From contig JASFXZ010000003.1 in the NCBI GenBank assembly GCA_032209605.1, positions 37,226,762 through 37,290,761 on the forward strand: a stretch of 64,000 nucleotides of DNA. The letters run 5' to 3'. The notes beneath the pieces are model-generated. The model saw only the letters and a program-made list of their open reading frames with translations, did no database searches and was not told where the DNA came from. The DNA is from Mactromeris polynyma (taxonomy: Eukaryota; Mollusca; Bivalvia; Venerida; Mactridae). Of the stretch, positions 44,495 to 56,439 are shown one piece after another (the stretch's first letter is position 1; each line of letters begins with the position of its first letter). Made by a program: the position numbers and the translations under genes.

Positions 44495-47400
44495 AGATAA
44501 AGTTTAATAAACCTTTGTCTGTCACAGTTTATGAGAAAAATCTTTAGAACGGTTATTAAAGAATCATTTTGCTCTAGCAACCCCTGTATGTTTTGGGAAG
44601 AAACCATAATTAACAAAATTGGGAGGAGTTCATGACCGGATTTTGCTGACCAGGTTGCTTATCAGTCATTCAGCGGTTCATGAGGAAACGTTGTTGTGTG
44701 TATTTCTCTGTCATTTAAAAGTAGTAACCACTGTAAGCAGAGAATCAAGCTTAGAAAACACAAATCAAGCGGTTTATTAATGCTGGAGTCATTCACATAT
44801 AATCAAGAGCTTACAAGATCAGGGTGAAGATTAAATATATACGTTACATTGACGCCATTAACAACGCAACTATTTGAACTAGACGTCATTTTGTGGTACC
44901 AACTGTCAACGCGAGTTACAATTATCTATGTGTAAATTCTTTATTCAACTCTACACCAATTATTTTTTATTTCATTATTGATTTATTTAATGAAATTATG
45001 CTTGAGAAATGAAGACTAGTTCTGCCTTGTCACTTTATCTATATGCACACATTTTGGTTGCGGTATAATGGCGTAAAGTATAGTACAGTTTCTGTAAATT
45101 GTTATAGAAAGCGAAATCTAAATAACATAAAGTGATAGATAATTATGAACATTATGGAAATATCTTAATACATAATTAATCAAATTTACTAAAAAATGTG
45201 GACATCAATTAGTCAATAACGCCAGTTCTTGAAAACTAATAATGATTTGATATATGTAGATCAGTTTCGGTATAATGCGTTATCAATTTATTTATCAATA
45301 TACAGGAAAATTTCAGTGTAAATGTTTTCACAATGTTAGTCTTTGTTCATTTATGAGAATTACGGTGTAAAGGTTTTACTTTCTTTAATAAAGTGGCATA
45401 TATTTCGCAGGATCAACTTTGTCCACAGTAGTTGATCCTTTGTGAGCGCCGGGCGTTGTGACGATAAAAGCTCGCCTTGAGGTTCGCTCGGATGAGCTAA
45501 AACCCGTCTTCTAGGACTACATAACCTGACATTTACTATATTTACTATGATGAAGTAAAAATACAATCATAGATATGGTATTTTGCGTACACTTATTTCA
45601 TTATACGGTCAGTTATCACGTTACTTTGAAAATATGTTGTTAAATTTACGCATAAGTTTTCCATTGAAATACATCACATGCATCGCTGAATTGAAATAAA
45701 CGAATCTAAACAGAATACGAACCTATCTCTCGTACGATCACCGTTACAAAAACTTTCCCATCTGTAGACAAGGAAAATTAAAAATGATTTGATTACAAAC
45801 GAGGAGGTTTTTCCGTCCAAATTGTTTACATTCTTTAGAAGGGATATATGACACAAATTTGATATTTTTATTTCTCGCGAGGTTCAAAATACCCGACTTG
45901 AATTTTATCACCGATCTTATTACTGTAATTTTATACCGAGAAGTTTTAAAATTGTTATTAACTGCAGACAAGATGTCTAAACGTTTGTCAACATTTTGCA
46001 GTTTAGTTTAGTACGTGTAATATTTTATGCAATGATTTTGTACAAAGGGTTTGGGCACAAGTTATCAAAGCATTATAAAAACCCTCTCCCATAATATTTA
46101 CAAAATCCTGGCAAATGGAAAATACATGATACATTTGTATTACAAATACAAATCAGTAAATTTGTATTTAAACAGAAACAACAGTAAATAATAAGAAAAA
46201 TAATGATTATTTACAATGGATGCTGACGATATAGTAAACACCAGACGTGTGCATATCATAACGTATACCCACCGGAATCAACGCATACAACTATATAACT
46301 GTGCGGCACAAACAATCGAATTATTTTGAGAGCTATCGCAAACTATAAGCTACACAATTGCTCGATAATATCCATCAACTATAAGCAATATGTTAAACAC
46401 AATAAAGTTACAAGCTTATAGAACAGAAAATAATAATTTATTAATATCTGGATTTATGTATAATACTTATCATCCATTGTATAGCTCTACAATTTACAAA
46501 ATAATAATATTGAGTAAGTACATGTACATTTACATAAACATCAAAGTATTTCGAAAGATTACAAAACACATGACAAGCGACAGTGATGCAACATGAATAA
46601 ATATAAAAATATGACTGGTAATGAGTTTGTTCATATTTTGTTCACATCAAACAGACGAAAAGCGGTTTGAAATATTGCAACCAATCAAGGGTAAGCGGCA
46701 GGGTGATGCATGTTTAGCTTAGGAAATGGGTTTTGCCCTTTGTTACCGATTCGTTCTACAATGTGGGAAGCAATTCGATCGTTTCTGTCTAAAACTAATC
46801 GTTTATCGATATTAAAGGTTCACAATTCGGAAAAGGCAATGTACAGTTATACCATATCAATTCTTAACGCTTGAATACAAGTTTAAGATGATAAGCCCGA
46901 TATCGGCAGTCCACTACAAGTACAATCTCATTCGCAATATGTAGCGGATCATGAATTGTCCAATTAGTAACAGTTTGTTTTAGAGATAAAATGCGTATTG
47001 GGATACTCGTACACATGTACAACTGCACTGACAAACTGTTCGGTATTGTATATAGCTTATAAATATAAACCAGACATGATAATGTACTATTATTCTTCAA
47101 CCATATCATGATTCTCAAGTAAACAGTAGGAGACATCCATTCCTTGTAAAAATTAAATGACCTAAGAGTACTCGACATGTACAAGGGATGATTAAAAAGT
47201 TATAATATCTTTAAAATGGTTCGGAATATTTCATTCAGATTTGCCTCATTGGACAAGATCGTTTGATTCATGCTGGTAGATCTCTTTTTTCAAGACTCCG
47301 TGCACAAGCCAAGTTTTGACTGGCTACTTTATCATTTTACCTTCTTTGTTTATAATTATGTAAATCGATTTCATGCTCAGCTACTTTTCTTAAACTCCAC

Positions 47401-48010
47401 TAAGGAATTCTGAAATATCAAGAAGGAAATGTACGTTCTCCGTAGATTTTTATGGCGCCGCGCCGACAAATTAAGGCCACACTTCTAAACCTGTCTTCAG
47501 TAATATTACACCAAATAGCGTTGTGCGGAGTTCGGGAGTTTGCGAGTCCGGATTCAGGAATTTCCACCCATCGTATGATATTGTAATTTCAAAATTTAAA
47601 ATGTCATGTCGTTTGCTTTTAGTGGTGAACATTTTTCGAAATGAATTCATCACAAATTTTCGGGATCATGACTTTTACACATTTAATTCAAAAGGCCTTT
47701 GTGATTCACTGCGCATTTGGTGATTCGCGACATATGTAAAACTCCCGGCGCAATGGAGATTCGTGGTGCATGTAGGCCAAATTTCGAGAAGCTATTACTA
47801 TTATTAGCTGTTATATTCTTTGTGAACATTAACAATTTTGCGGTGATAATGTCGTAGGATGTTAATGGTAAAAAGAGCGTTCGGTTACCATTTATATATA
47901 TACTTTACTACTTTATTACATTTTACCACGGACATGATTTTACGCAAAACTTTTGCGGAATACTTCTTTTTAAAAGCAAATCTAATCGCAACTTACAGTT
48001 AGATATATAT
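44495..48010. other. Long non-coding region, one bivalve-type repeat scrap
   Basis: About 3.5 kb of AT-rich sequence. Near 45410-45520 the minus strand shows 'gctcatccgagcgaacctca' and 'ggcgagctttta', a decayed copy of a common bivalve repeat. No exon was supported in the rest. Confidence 0.4.
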
Positions 48011-48011
48011 A

Positions 48012-48370
48012 AAATTTTAGTTGTTGCCGTGATTGAAGATTTATTTCTAATATCACGTTCAAGTCATTGTTGTTCTATACACCCCCAATAATATATATGC
48101 CTAAAGTCAAACTATTGCCCAAGGCAATTTCAACATTCTGTCGAAACACAGTGGGTGGCTAAGTTACGCTAATGATAATGATGAAGAGGCGGTATTAAAT
48201 CCGAGTATATTCGGTTATAGCATGGAGCCAATATAGATTATTGACCAGTTTGACAGGTGCCGTTTCGTGGGAATGGGAGGCAATCCAAGTTAGAGGAAAT
48301 GGCTAAAACAAAACCGATAATCAAGGGAGACCATTCTTGATATTTATCCCAGAAAACTGCACATGTCCTA
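48012..48370 (+). repeat. Exon-like repeat, copy B (copy A 36010-36375)
   Basis: Aligns with copy A from 'aaattttagttgttgccgtg' to 'gctgcacatg'-like sequence. The frame that is open in copy A is broken here by small indels and stops. Confidence 0.7.
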
Positions 48371-48549
48371 CTTTTAGCGCTGTTGATACAGTATAAACTG
48401 ACAGATAAAACTACGATCGGAACCATACCCCACCCACTGGATTTAAACAGCGGTTGTCTTGTTTACATTTAAATATTCATTGCAATGCTAAATGGTAGCA
48501 TACATGAACAATTTCAGCGATATTCTTGCTATGAAATAGTGTCGTCTGT

Positions 48550-48770
48550 ACTATATGACGGCAACCTTTTTAATGTATAACCTTATTTATAAATCTACAA
48601 AATGTAGACTTAGGAGTTCAGACTTGCCGTCATATGTCTAAGTTTGAAATATAGAAGTTTTGTGTATTAAAACAATTATTGATAAGTCTAACCCTAAGTC
48701 TAAGTCTAAACATAAGTCTAAGATATAGAAGGACCTAGAAACGTTTGTGAATTAGGCCCCTGAAGTTCGG
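48550..48770. repeat. Inverted words and TCTAAG simple repeat, possible element end
   Basis: ATATGACGGCAA near 48554 is exactly inverted near 48628. Further on, several 'taagtctaagtctaaac' units precede 'cgtttgtgaattaggcccctg', which looks like the end of a DNA transposon. The opposite end was not found. Confidence 0.4.
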
Positions 48771-48799
48771 TCAGACGTTAAATCCGGTCTTTGTTTTCA

Positions 48800-49540
48800 T
48801 TGCGATTTGAGCACGATATGTAAAGGCGATATAGGCAAGAAGGAAAGAGTGTTCAATATTTGCTTTTTAGCAATAATTATCTAACAACATGATATATAGC
48901 AAGATGAAATGTATACTATTTTATCGTTATACAGTCTTTCAACTAATACGGCTATAATGTTGTAAAAATGTTGAAAAATAATGAAATTATTTTAACTTTT
49001 GGTACTGTCAAATTGTACATGTTTTCCGGTAAATCAGGCTAATTGCACAAGCGTTAATTTTGAACAAGAAACACATGTATAATAATCAAATGTACCTCAT
49101 GATATCAAGATTTAAAAAGATAACATACATTTAAGTTTTATTCCAAAATAACAACAGAAACAAGGGGTGAGTACGGAAAATCTAGTGTTTTTTTATATTT
49201 ATATTGATATAATTTAAAACAAAATCGATAGCATAAGCTAGTCTACTTCCTCTCCTTTCCAAAAATACTTTTGTTTTTCAAAAAATACTTAACAGAATTT
49301 TGTGTGCATTTACCGGAATGTTAAACATGATCAAAACTCATTCAGCATATACACATTTACTATACAATGCATAGAGTTAATCCATAAATGTGTATACATG
49401 TATTGATAAACTTGTCAAAACAATGGCAAGGTTATCGTCTAGCGGTATATAATTTTTTACCGGTACATTTTTTTTTGTACACAGGGTTAAAGGGAAATAC
49501 CCACATTTATACTAATCCGGAGTATGACTAGGTAGTGTTA
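48800..49540. other. Non-coding stretch, nothing recognised
   Basis: AT-rich, no supported exon or element end. Confidence 0.4.
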
Positions 49541-49549
49541 GAAATAAAA

Positions 49550-49830
49550 ATGTCCGATTAGCAACATACAATTCTCACTATTAAACCTTGATAAATGGAG
49601 ATAATCAAACGGAAACTTGAACATTGAAACTATTGGCTAAACCGGATACATGTGTGACTGCTTGTCATATTTTTGTTTCTTCAGATTGCCAACCTTCTGG
49701 ACATTTAAACCAGGGTTAGGGTTATCACTGATGCACAAGATATACGGACTTGTATAGTTATTGCACAAAATAACTAATAAAAAATACTGGTTACTTAATA
49801 AGGAAATACAGTAGTAAATATGCCGATTTC
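49550..49830 (-). repeat. Dispersed repeat (inverted partner 23640-24060)
   Basis: Reverse-complement match to 23640-24060, shorter by internal deletions. The minus-strand 82-codon frame here is part of the repeat and not supported as a gene. Confidence 0.65.
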
Positions 49831-50146
49831 CTGTTTTGCTTCTTAAAACATCTCCTCTGAAACCACTGGGTGGACTTGCACACAATTTAAGGGAAATATT
49901 ACAAGGGTGACACTCTACAAAACTACAACAATGGGTTTGGATTCGTCAAAAACATGGCCGCCAGGGGGCGGAGCCCCTTTTCCGATATGTATATAGTGGA
50001 CACTTCAAAAATCTTCTAGTCAAAAACTACCGACCCGATTTCATACAAATATTGCTTAGGCGACCATCTACCAAGTTTGTTCAGATTTTTCGGATTCGTC
50101 AAAAAAACATGGATGCCAGGGAGCGGGGCCATTTTTCCTATATGTA

Positions 50147-51467
50147 CAGTGGAACTCCCTAATCCGAACACCCATCGGACAAACTATAAAGTTCGGATTA
50201 GAGGAGATTCCTGACTGGAGAGGATTCCTCCATTGAATTTCCGTATGCAAGACATTCTTTCAGTAACTTGAGTAAGTTCGCTATCTCGAGGTCGTTTGCG
50301 TTTTCGCGATGTAATATATAATGTCTGAATGCATTCATTTATTCGACTTTGCAGAGTCATAGGGAAATTTAATCTACACTATTTTACAAAATTTATTTAA
50401 ACTCGAAAATTCAATTTACAGACCAAAATCATAAGTTATCAGAGACCAGCATGTTTATGCTCCTTTTATAAAAGAAAGATTTGCAATGCGATATACAAAA
50501 TATATGCTGGTTGGTATTTGAATTATTTCATATGTAAATTGTCATTATAATGTGTTTATTCGTTATAGAAATTGTAGAAATTCGATTCTTCAGAATATGC
50601 ACTGCTATAGACGCCTTTCGTTTAACTAAAACTGTATGAAAGCATTGAATATAATTAACTTTAGATTTTGATCTACGAACTGTAGATCAAAATCTAAAGT
50701 TAATTATATTCAATGTTTTCATTTTTTGTTAAATCGATGTAGAAATTACAGCAAAATTACACTGTGCAAACAATGTATTAGATATTTTGTTTTTAAATTT
50801 TATTTATGTTTTGATAGTTTCACTGCATAAGGTGGATATATCAATCTCAAGCAAGTATTTCAATGAATCATTAAAATGTCAAATGATTTCAAACATAGCT
50901 AAAATTAAGTATGGGTGTTTCACCACATTACCGTCCATAAAACCTGACAAGCTATGCACATAGTACGGTGTATTTTCAAAACGCCATTCTTGAAAACCAT
51001 GCACCATAGCTTCATTTCAAAAGTTTTTTCGTACAGGAAAATAATGAATTGTGATTTGAGTACCTAATGGGCATTTTTCTTCGCTCACGTCCAATATTTT
51101 CTAATTAATTACATAATTAGTACACCTCGTCCCCGGTCTAATATTGTTCCTGTTAAAACGGAATACATACGATGATAACGTCTAATGTTCTATATTCACA
51201 GAGACAATCAAAATTGTCATGGCTTCTCTCAATTCTCAGTCATTATACTATCTGACGTATTTGCGGAAAATTATCGTCCGGATTTATTTTACGTGTAAAA
51301 TAACAATCCGGACAGAAAAATTCGTTCGGAATCCGGAATAGGGAGGATGCGGTCTGTAGGGGATTTTTTATATGTCGTATTAGAGGAACTAAAACGGAAC
51401 CTAGAACATTGTCCGGATACAGGAAGTTTCCAGACTGGAGAGTTTCCGGATTAGGGAGTTTCCACTG
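50147..51467. mobile_element. Pogo-like element with CAGTGGAAACTCCC ends
   Basis: Left end CAGTGGAACTCCCTAATCCG and right end, inverted, CAGTGGAAACTCCCTAATCC. TA flanks both sides (50145-50146, 51468-51469). 'gttcggattaga' and 'ggagagtttccgg' are subterminal repeats. No transposase is encoded in its 1.3 kb, so it is non-autonomous. Confidence 0.85.
50643..50715. repeat. Perfect 34-bp hairpin with 5-nt loop
   Basis: Bases 50643-50676 are the exact reverse complement of 50682-50715, separated by GAACT. The pairing extends a few bases further with one mismatch. It lies inside the pogo-like element but not at its centre. Confidence 0.95.
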
Positions 51468-51604
51468 TACATAGTGTAAACTACAAAAATCTTCTTGTCA
51501 AAAACTACACTCCCAATTTTAAAATAATGTCACGAAAATGTTCCTTAGGCAACCCTCTATCAAGATTTATCAATTGTGTGATTCACTTAAAAACACTCAC
51601 CTTT

Positions 51605-52700
51605 TACTAACCAAAACTTCTCTCGCGCTGCATATCGGAAAACTCGATCGCTTCGCTTTTACTGTTCTCAATGTGGAGGACAAGCGCGTGTTTGGAGAGC
51701 GTGCATTAAGAGAGCAAGAAAGTAAATAAATGATTATACTTACAATTGCTGAATACAGAAGCCGTGATTAATGATAATACTAATAACAATAATTTGTATA
51801 TAGAGGTAAGGAGTGTAAAATGCAACCAGTTTCTTTGATATCTAAAATCAGAGTGAAACACGCCCGAACATGTATTGTTTCCAATTTCTGATTTGAACTG
51901 GAATTAATAGGTCAAACCCATCGGTTTCCATAGAACCCTAACCGCTTTATTTATTAAATATCTTAACTATCGCGCTAAAAGGATTAAAGATTTACCAAAA
52001 TGCTGCAACTACTGAATATTACCTGATGTACCTTAGAAAGCCAGCGATATATGGCGTAAATCTTTGCTATGTATTTTCTTCATTTATTTTAAAAATAATA
52101 TATGTACACCATATATTATCTTGTTCAGTAAGTCAACCAACATATTATAACCTATAATCTATGTAAATTGGTCAACTAGTAAGAGAGTTATGGACCTTCG
52201 AATATGTTTTTTCGGTTAAAATCTTTTTGCTCTGATCTATATCGAAAGAGGATATACACCAGGGGTCCTCGATTCTATTTTTATTCGTTTTCGAGTTATA
52301 GCCCTTTGTCAGTTTTTAAACCATATTTCAAAATTATGTATTTATTTCCTATCTAACATTATCTTGTTGCGCCGATTACAAATCTGTGAAAAGTTTGAGT
52401 CTTTGAGTCTTTCTATTACCGTTTCCGAGCTTTTGAAGGATAAATGGCGCATGCGCCGTTCTAATTGAAATTCAAACCTTCAAAACTTCTTCATACCTAA
52501 ACCGAATGTAGCCGTGTTTGGCAGGGTTTTAACGTTCTTTCGATTGAGAAGGTAAAACCGGAAGTCACATGTACCCGTAAACCGAGAGTGACTTCAATAC
52601 GTCTTTAAATGGTAATTTTTCCGTTAATTTTGGTTTAAATTCATCAGGGTGCTGACCGTTAGAAAGTCTTAAGGCGTAAACGTTATATCCATGGGCTTAT
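51605..52700. other. Non-coding stretch, nothing recognised
   Basis: AT-rich; no supported exon. The small frame at 51538-51729 begins inside the tandem repeat and lacks any motif. Confidence 0.4.
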
Positions 52701-52714
52701 AGACAGTGTTTACG

Positions 52715-53095
52715 ATGGGACTCTGGGATTCCGGTTGGGGCTCCGGTGTTTCGGGCTCCCGTGTTTCGGGCTCCGGGGCTCCAGTTGTTGCTCCGGGGCT
52801 CCGTGATTCCAGTTGGAGCTCCGGGGCTCCGGTGTTTAGGGCTCCGGGGCTCCAGTTGGGGCTCTGGTGTTTGGGGCTCCAGTCATTCTTGCTTCGGTGC
52901 TCCAGTTGGGGCTCAAGGGTTCCGGTGTTTCGGGCTCCGTCATTATGGGTTCCAGTTTGGGCTCCGGGGCTCCAGTTGGGGCTCTGGGGCACCAATTGGG
53001 GCTCCGGAGCTCCGATGTTTGGGGACCCCAGTTGGGGCTCCGGGGCTCCGGAGATTTGTACTCCGGTGGTTCCAGATGGGGCTTCAAACCGCCTT
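52715..53095. repeat. GC-rich minisatellite of GGGGCTCC units
   Basis: About 380 bp of 'ggggctccag', 'ttggggctccgg' and 'tgtttcgggctcc' units, strongly G-rich on the plus strand in an AT-rich setting. Long open frames exist in several frames on both strands only because the unit contains no stop codons. They are not genes. Confidence 0.9.
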
Positions 53096-53211
53096 AGGAT
53101 ATTAATAAAAAACTAGACAAGACAGACAAGTTGCACCTCAAAAGCTCAGAAACTCCTAAAAACAACGACTTTGTGCGGGAAGACCTACTTAGTGACCCAG
53201 TTACTTCAGTC

Positions 53212-53424
53212 TGACAAGATACAACCAGCGCCACAACGAATAATTTGGCTCGACAAAAGGTGGCAACCGTTATACAAGGTCTTACAAAGAACCGTGTATC
53301 CCAGAGTAGAATTCCTCACCACATTGAGGATGACGCCTATTTAAACCCCTCTGTGACCAATCTTATTACTTTGGATGACCTCATGTCAACGGCCAGGATA
53401 GAAATCTATCCGTCATGGCACTGA
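53212..53424 (+). pseudogene. Open fragment of unknown protein, near the Polinton-like remnants
   Basis: An open stretch of about 70 codons ends at TGA 53422. It contains K-V-A-T-V-I-Q-G-L-T-K and R-I-P-H-H-I-E-D-D-A-Y-L, protein-like composition with no family I can name. Orientation and spacing suggest it belongs with the C2H2-type gene just downstream. Confidence 0.35.
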
Positions 53425-53565
53425 ATCAACATTTTTACTTTAGTAAAGATCCCACCCAGAGATGAAATTGCCATTATTTAGTATAATTCAAGAATCCAAT
53501 TGACCAACAAGCTGTCATGATCTTAGTGCGACAAATGTATCCCGGAAAGACCGGTTTTTTTATGA

Positions 53566-54097
53566 GTCGTTTTCAAGAAGCTACGAGTCAGCGGTACGGT
53601 TACCTTCTCGTCCGATATTATAAGAGAACCAAACCAAAATCCTCCTATAAGGGGCACTCCGGTAGAGACCATAGAGAGTGATTCCAGCCTTGAGTCTGAT
53701 AACATTCTAGGCATGATCGGTTGCGACGATTGCGGTATCGTATTTGGTGACGTTCATTCTTTACAGAATCACATCAAACGATGGTGTAATAAGCGTTCTG
53801 CCGAGGACGATCACGTGGAAACGCCACCTTTAAAACGCTGGCTTTCCGATTACCAGAGCGAAGAAAGAAGATGTAAAGGATAATGACCGTAAAGAGGACA
53901 AAGTGTTTGGTGCCATGTTCCGTAAAGCAACAGCCAATAATGAAGAATCGTGGAGAGAAAAAGTTGGAATACATGAGCGAGATGGAATGTCCATTGACGA
54001 AGCCAAGAGAAAGGCAGAATCAAAAATGAAAGCGGAAGACATAAAAAGTATCATACATACGTATAGACAACTGCTTCTCGATACATTCCAATTATAA
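53566..54097 (+). pseudogene. C2H2-type zinc-finger protein, one frameshift, possible Polinton/Maverick-type gene
   Basis: One frame is open from 53566 to TAA 53881. At about 53722 it encodes C-D-D-C-G-I-V-F-G, followed by L-Q-N-H-I-K-R-W-C, a C2H2-like finger. In the next frame the sequence continues with charged helical text to TAA 54095-54097. A single indel near 53850-53875 separates the two halves. A short finger followed by an acidic helical tail is, from memory, a gene type found in Polinton/Maverick or adintovirus-like elements of invertebrates. No capsid, polymerase or integrase was seen nearby, so that origin is inference. Its stop codon abuts the stop of the opposing gene. Confidence 0.5.
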
Positions 54098-54487
54098 TAC
54101 GGAGTCATTTAAAAACGCGTAATGGAAGATGTGCGCGAACTCGTGTCTGAGGGATGATACTTCAACAGGCCATTGGGTGGGCCGAACTTTGTTCTCTCCT
54201 CTTGGCAGCCAGAATTGACTTAGATGAACCACCTTTAAGGCGCTATTGGCCTGAACGTACTGGTTTTCCCCTAAATGATTCATATAATGAACTTCATTTC
54301 CCTTGACATAGTCAGCAATTACCTTTTGAATGTCTTCAATACTAAAGGCAAACCGTTGGTACCGCTGTATAGTCAATACAAACTCATTTTCATTCTTGTA
54401 AAACATTATTTCCGCTCCATGACTGTGGTCCACAATCTTCACTACCACTCCTTGTCCAAGCTCGTATGTTCCTCGAACAGTGACCAT
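54092..54487 (-). CDS. 131-residue protein, possibly PC4-like, convergent with the C2H2-type gene
   Basis: The frame starts at ATG 54487 and ends at TAA 54092-54094 with no lesion. The N-terminal part, Y-E-L-G-Q-G-V-V-V-K-I-V, looks like beta strands. The C-terminal part, V-V-H-L-S-Q-F-W-L-P-R-G-E with V-R-P-T-Q-W-P-V-E-V-S-S-L and a short helix, resembles a PC4/p15 single-strand DNA-binding domain. That similarity is weak. The intact frame beside a frameshifted neighbour suggests a fairly young remnant. Confidence 0.5.
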   Translation of the reverse strand: MVTVRGTYELGQGVVVKIVDHSHGAEIMFYKNENEFVLTIQRYQRFAFSIEDIQKVIADYVKGNEVHYMNHLGENQYVQANSALKVVHLSQFWLPRGENKVRPTQWPVEVSSLRHEFAHIFHYAFLNDSVL

Positions 54488-54499
54488 GATGTCCGAATG

Positions 54500-55220
54500 A
54501 TTTTCAGTAATTACACGGCACTCTTTATATAGTACTTACTGTATTCTGATTGGTGGTCATATATAGAAACGAACGTCATGACTATTTATAGAACGACATG
54601 TTGAAACCTGTGTTGCTCATCTATTAAATATGTAGTGGGATTTGTTGATTGGGACTGTTGTTTAAGGGGGAAGTGACACTGAGGATGGCTTTGCTCCCTA
54701 CTTAATGGGATAGGCCGAACTGATAAAGCTTTTCTCTTTATTACATATGACCCTCACTTTGCGAGTGAGGACCTTGGTATACCCCAATATACCGAATCTA
54801 ACTTCCATCTTTTTCGAGAACCAATTTATCAAACGTCCTCTTTTCTCTCATATGAAACTGCAGACATTGCCGTATACATGAGAGCATGACAACCTTGTTC
54901 AAAAAGACAGAGGCATTTGTATTATTGACTAAATGCTTTTTGGCAATGTGAGATGAGATATGTCCTGTCATGTTGAAGAGACACTGTCGTTATGAACATA
55001 TCTATGGCTTTTCCAGTAGACATTTGATTTGGGGGAATGACCATTCTGATTGGTTCATTAAGAAACCATGTTTGAACTCGCTTGGCCAATAAATAAACAT
55101 TCTGTCTATAGGACGTCCTTGGAATTAAGATGTCGTGTCAATAGGCTAAGGACCCTCTTTGTCCCCGTATCGGGTCATTGCGATGGACTCCTCAATGAAA
55201 TACCAGCCACGCTGTCGTCC
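54500..55220. other. Non-coding stretch, possible upstream region of the PC4-like gene
   Basis: Contains 'tctttatatagtac' near 54520-54535, TATA-like on either strand and about 40 bp upstream of the minus-strand start. A short palindrome, 'ctcactttgcgagtgag', lies near 54753. Nothing else recognised. Confidence 0.3.
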
Positions 55221-55224
55221 TATA

Positions 55225-55560
55225 GGGGAATTAACTTGGACATTTCAATAGGCTATAGTTCAAGCATTCGGCCTTAAATCAATACTTGTATTCATATATG
55301 TCTAAAATAGATGCGTTATTGTTCGCGCATCCGATGGTTTGCTTGACCACTGGACAAACATTTCAATAGGCTATTGTTCACGCATCCGGTCTTGAATCCA
55401 AACACACCATACATTGTAAAGGGATCAAATTTAATATTTCAATTGGCTATTGTACACAGAAAAACCGTGTCGTCAAGACCCTGATCGCTTCTATGCAAAT
55501 GAGTTACTATAAATAGTAACTAGGTCAACAGAATGGCGCCCGTTTGGTTACCTCCAAAGT
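55225..55560 (-). repeat. Dispersed repeat (inverted partner 42190-42500)
   Basis: Reverse-complement match to 42190-42500, including three copies of the inverse of 'caatagcctattgaaatgt'. Confidence 0.75.
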
Positions 55561-56250
55561 GACCCATATATTACTTACATCCATATTTAGAAAAAATACT
55601 TCAATTGAGTATTTGAGACTTTTGAAGTTTCTGCGTAAAAATACACGCATCGGTTGCAATTTCTGTTGAATACTTGAGGATTATTTAAATGTATGACTTC
55701 ATGTTTCAAATGTGTTGGTACATTATTACAATAACACCTTTAAGTTGTTTGAAGGTAAGTCATTATAATGAGTTTACAGACTGAAGAATACCATTTGATT
55801 CTGACAGTAGTACAAAACAAAAGTACCTAATTTTTCAATTATCAATTAAGTTGTTCTTTGTTGTTAAGCCTATGCATGTGTAAATATTTGATAAAATAAT
55901 CGTGTCTTAGGACATATCAGAATAGAACAGTTAATATATCCCAGCAAAAACGATTTTTTTTCAAATATTGTTTTATTTAGGGTATATGTTTCATCAAATT
56001 TCAATGTCTGTCCGACATACAAGAATAGTGTACGTAAATGTTTTTTTCGATAACGAATATTTAAATCAAATATATACGTATACACGTGATTTAAGAACAA
56101 TTAATGTAATTATATAATTATGTACATATCTGATTTTCATATAAATATTTCAGTATGTAAAAAACAATGACGTTTACATATCTGTTGTTATCTTTAGCAA
56201 GAAAGTTAGGAGGGAAACTCTGAATGAGTGAATGGTTTCTTTTGACAATT
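55561..56250. other. Non-coding stretch, nothing recognised
   Basis: AT-rich, no supported exon. Confidence 0.4.
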
Positions 56251-56257
56251 AATACGA

Positions 56258-56435
56258 CAGTAAAACCTCGATAATGAGACCATGCTTGGGACCCCTGGAA
56301 ACTGATCTTAATATTGGAGTGGTCTTTATATTGAGGTTGAATAAAGATCAAAACAGTGAAAATGGACTTGAAAATTGTGTTCTTAATTTTGAGGTGGTCT
56401 TATTATTGAGGTGGTCTTTAAGTGCGGTTTAACTG
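56258..56435. mobile_element. Pogo-like MITE, copy 2 (related to 22826-23008)
   Basis: Ends CAGTAAAACCTCGATAATG and, inverted, CAGTTAAACCGCACTTAAAG; TA follows the right end. 'ttaattttgaggtggtct' and 'attgaggtggtcttt' repeat near the right end as in the other copy. Length 178 bp. Confidence 0.7.
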
Positions 56436-56439
56436 TATT

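Larger units (their letters stand above)
49925..51600 (+). repeat. Tandem pair of a bivalve-type repeat unit, second unit interrupted
   Basis: Unit 1 (about 49935-50090) and unit 2 (50090-50146 continuing at 51468-51600) share 'ggattcgtcaaaaacatgg', 'gccagggggcgg', 'cctatatgtat', 'atcttctagtcaaaaacta' and 'cttaggcgacc'. Unit 2 resumes precisely after the pogo-like insertion. Confidence 0.75.

Noticed and set aside
52669..53116. Five proline/serine/glycine-rich open frames on both strands
   Set aside because: Produced by a GC-rich minisatellite unit that lacks stop codons.
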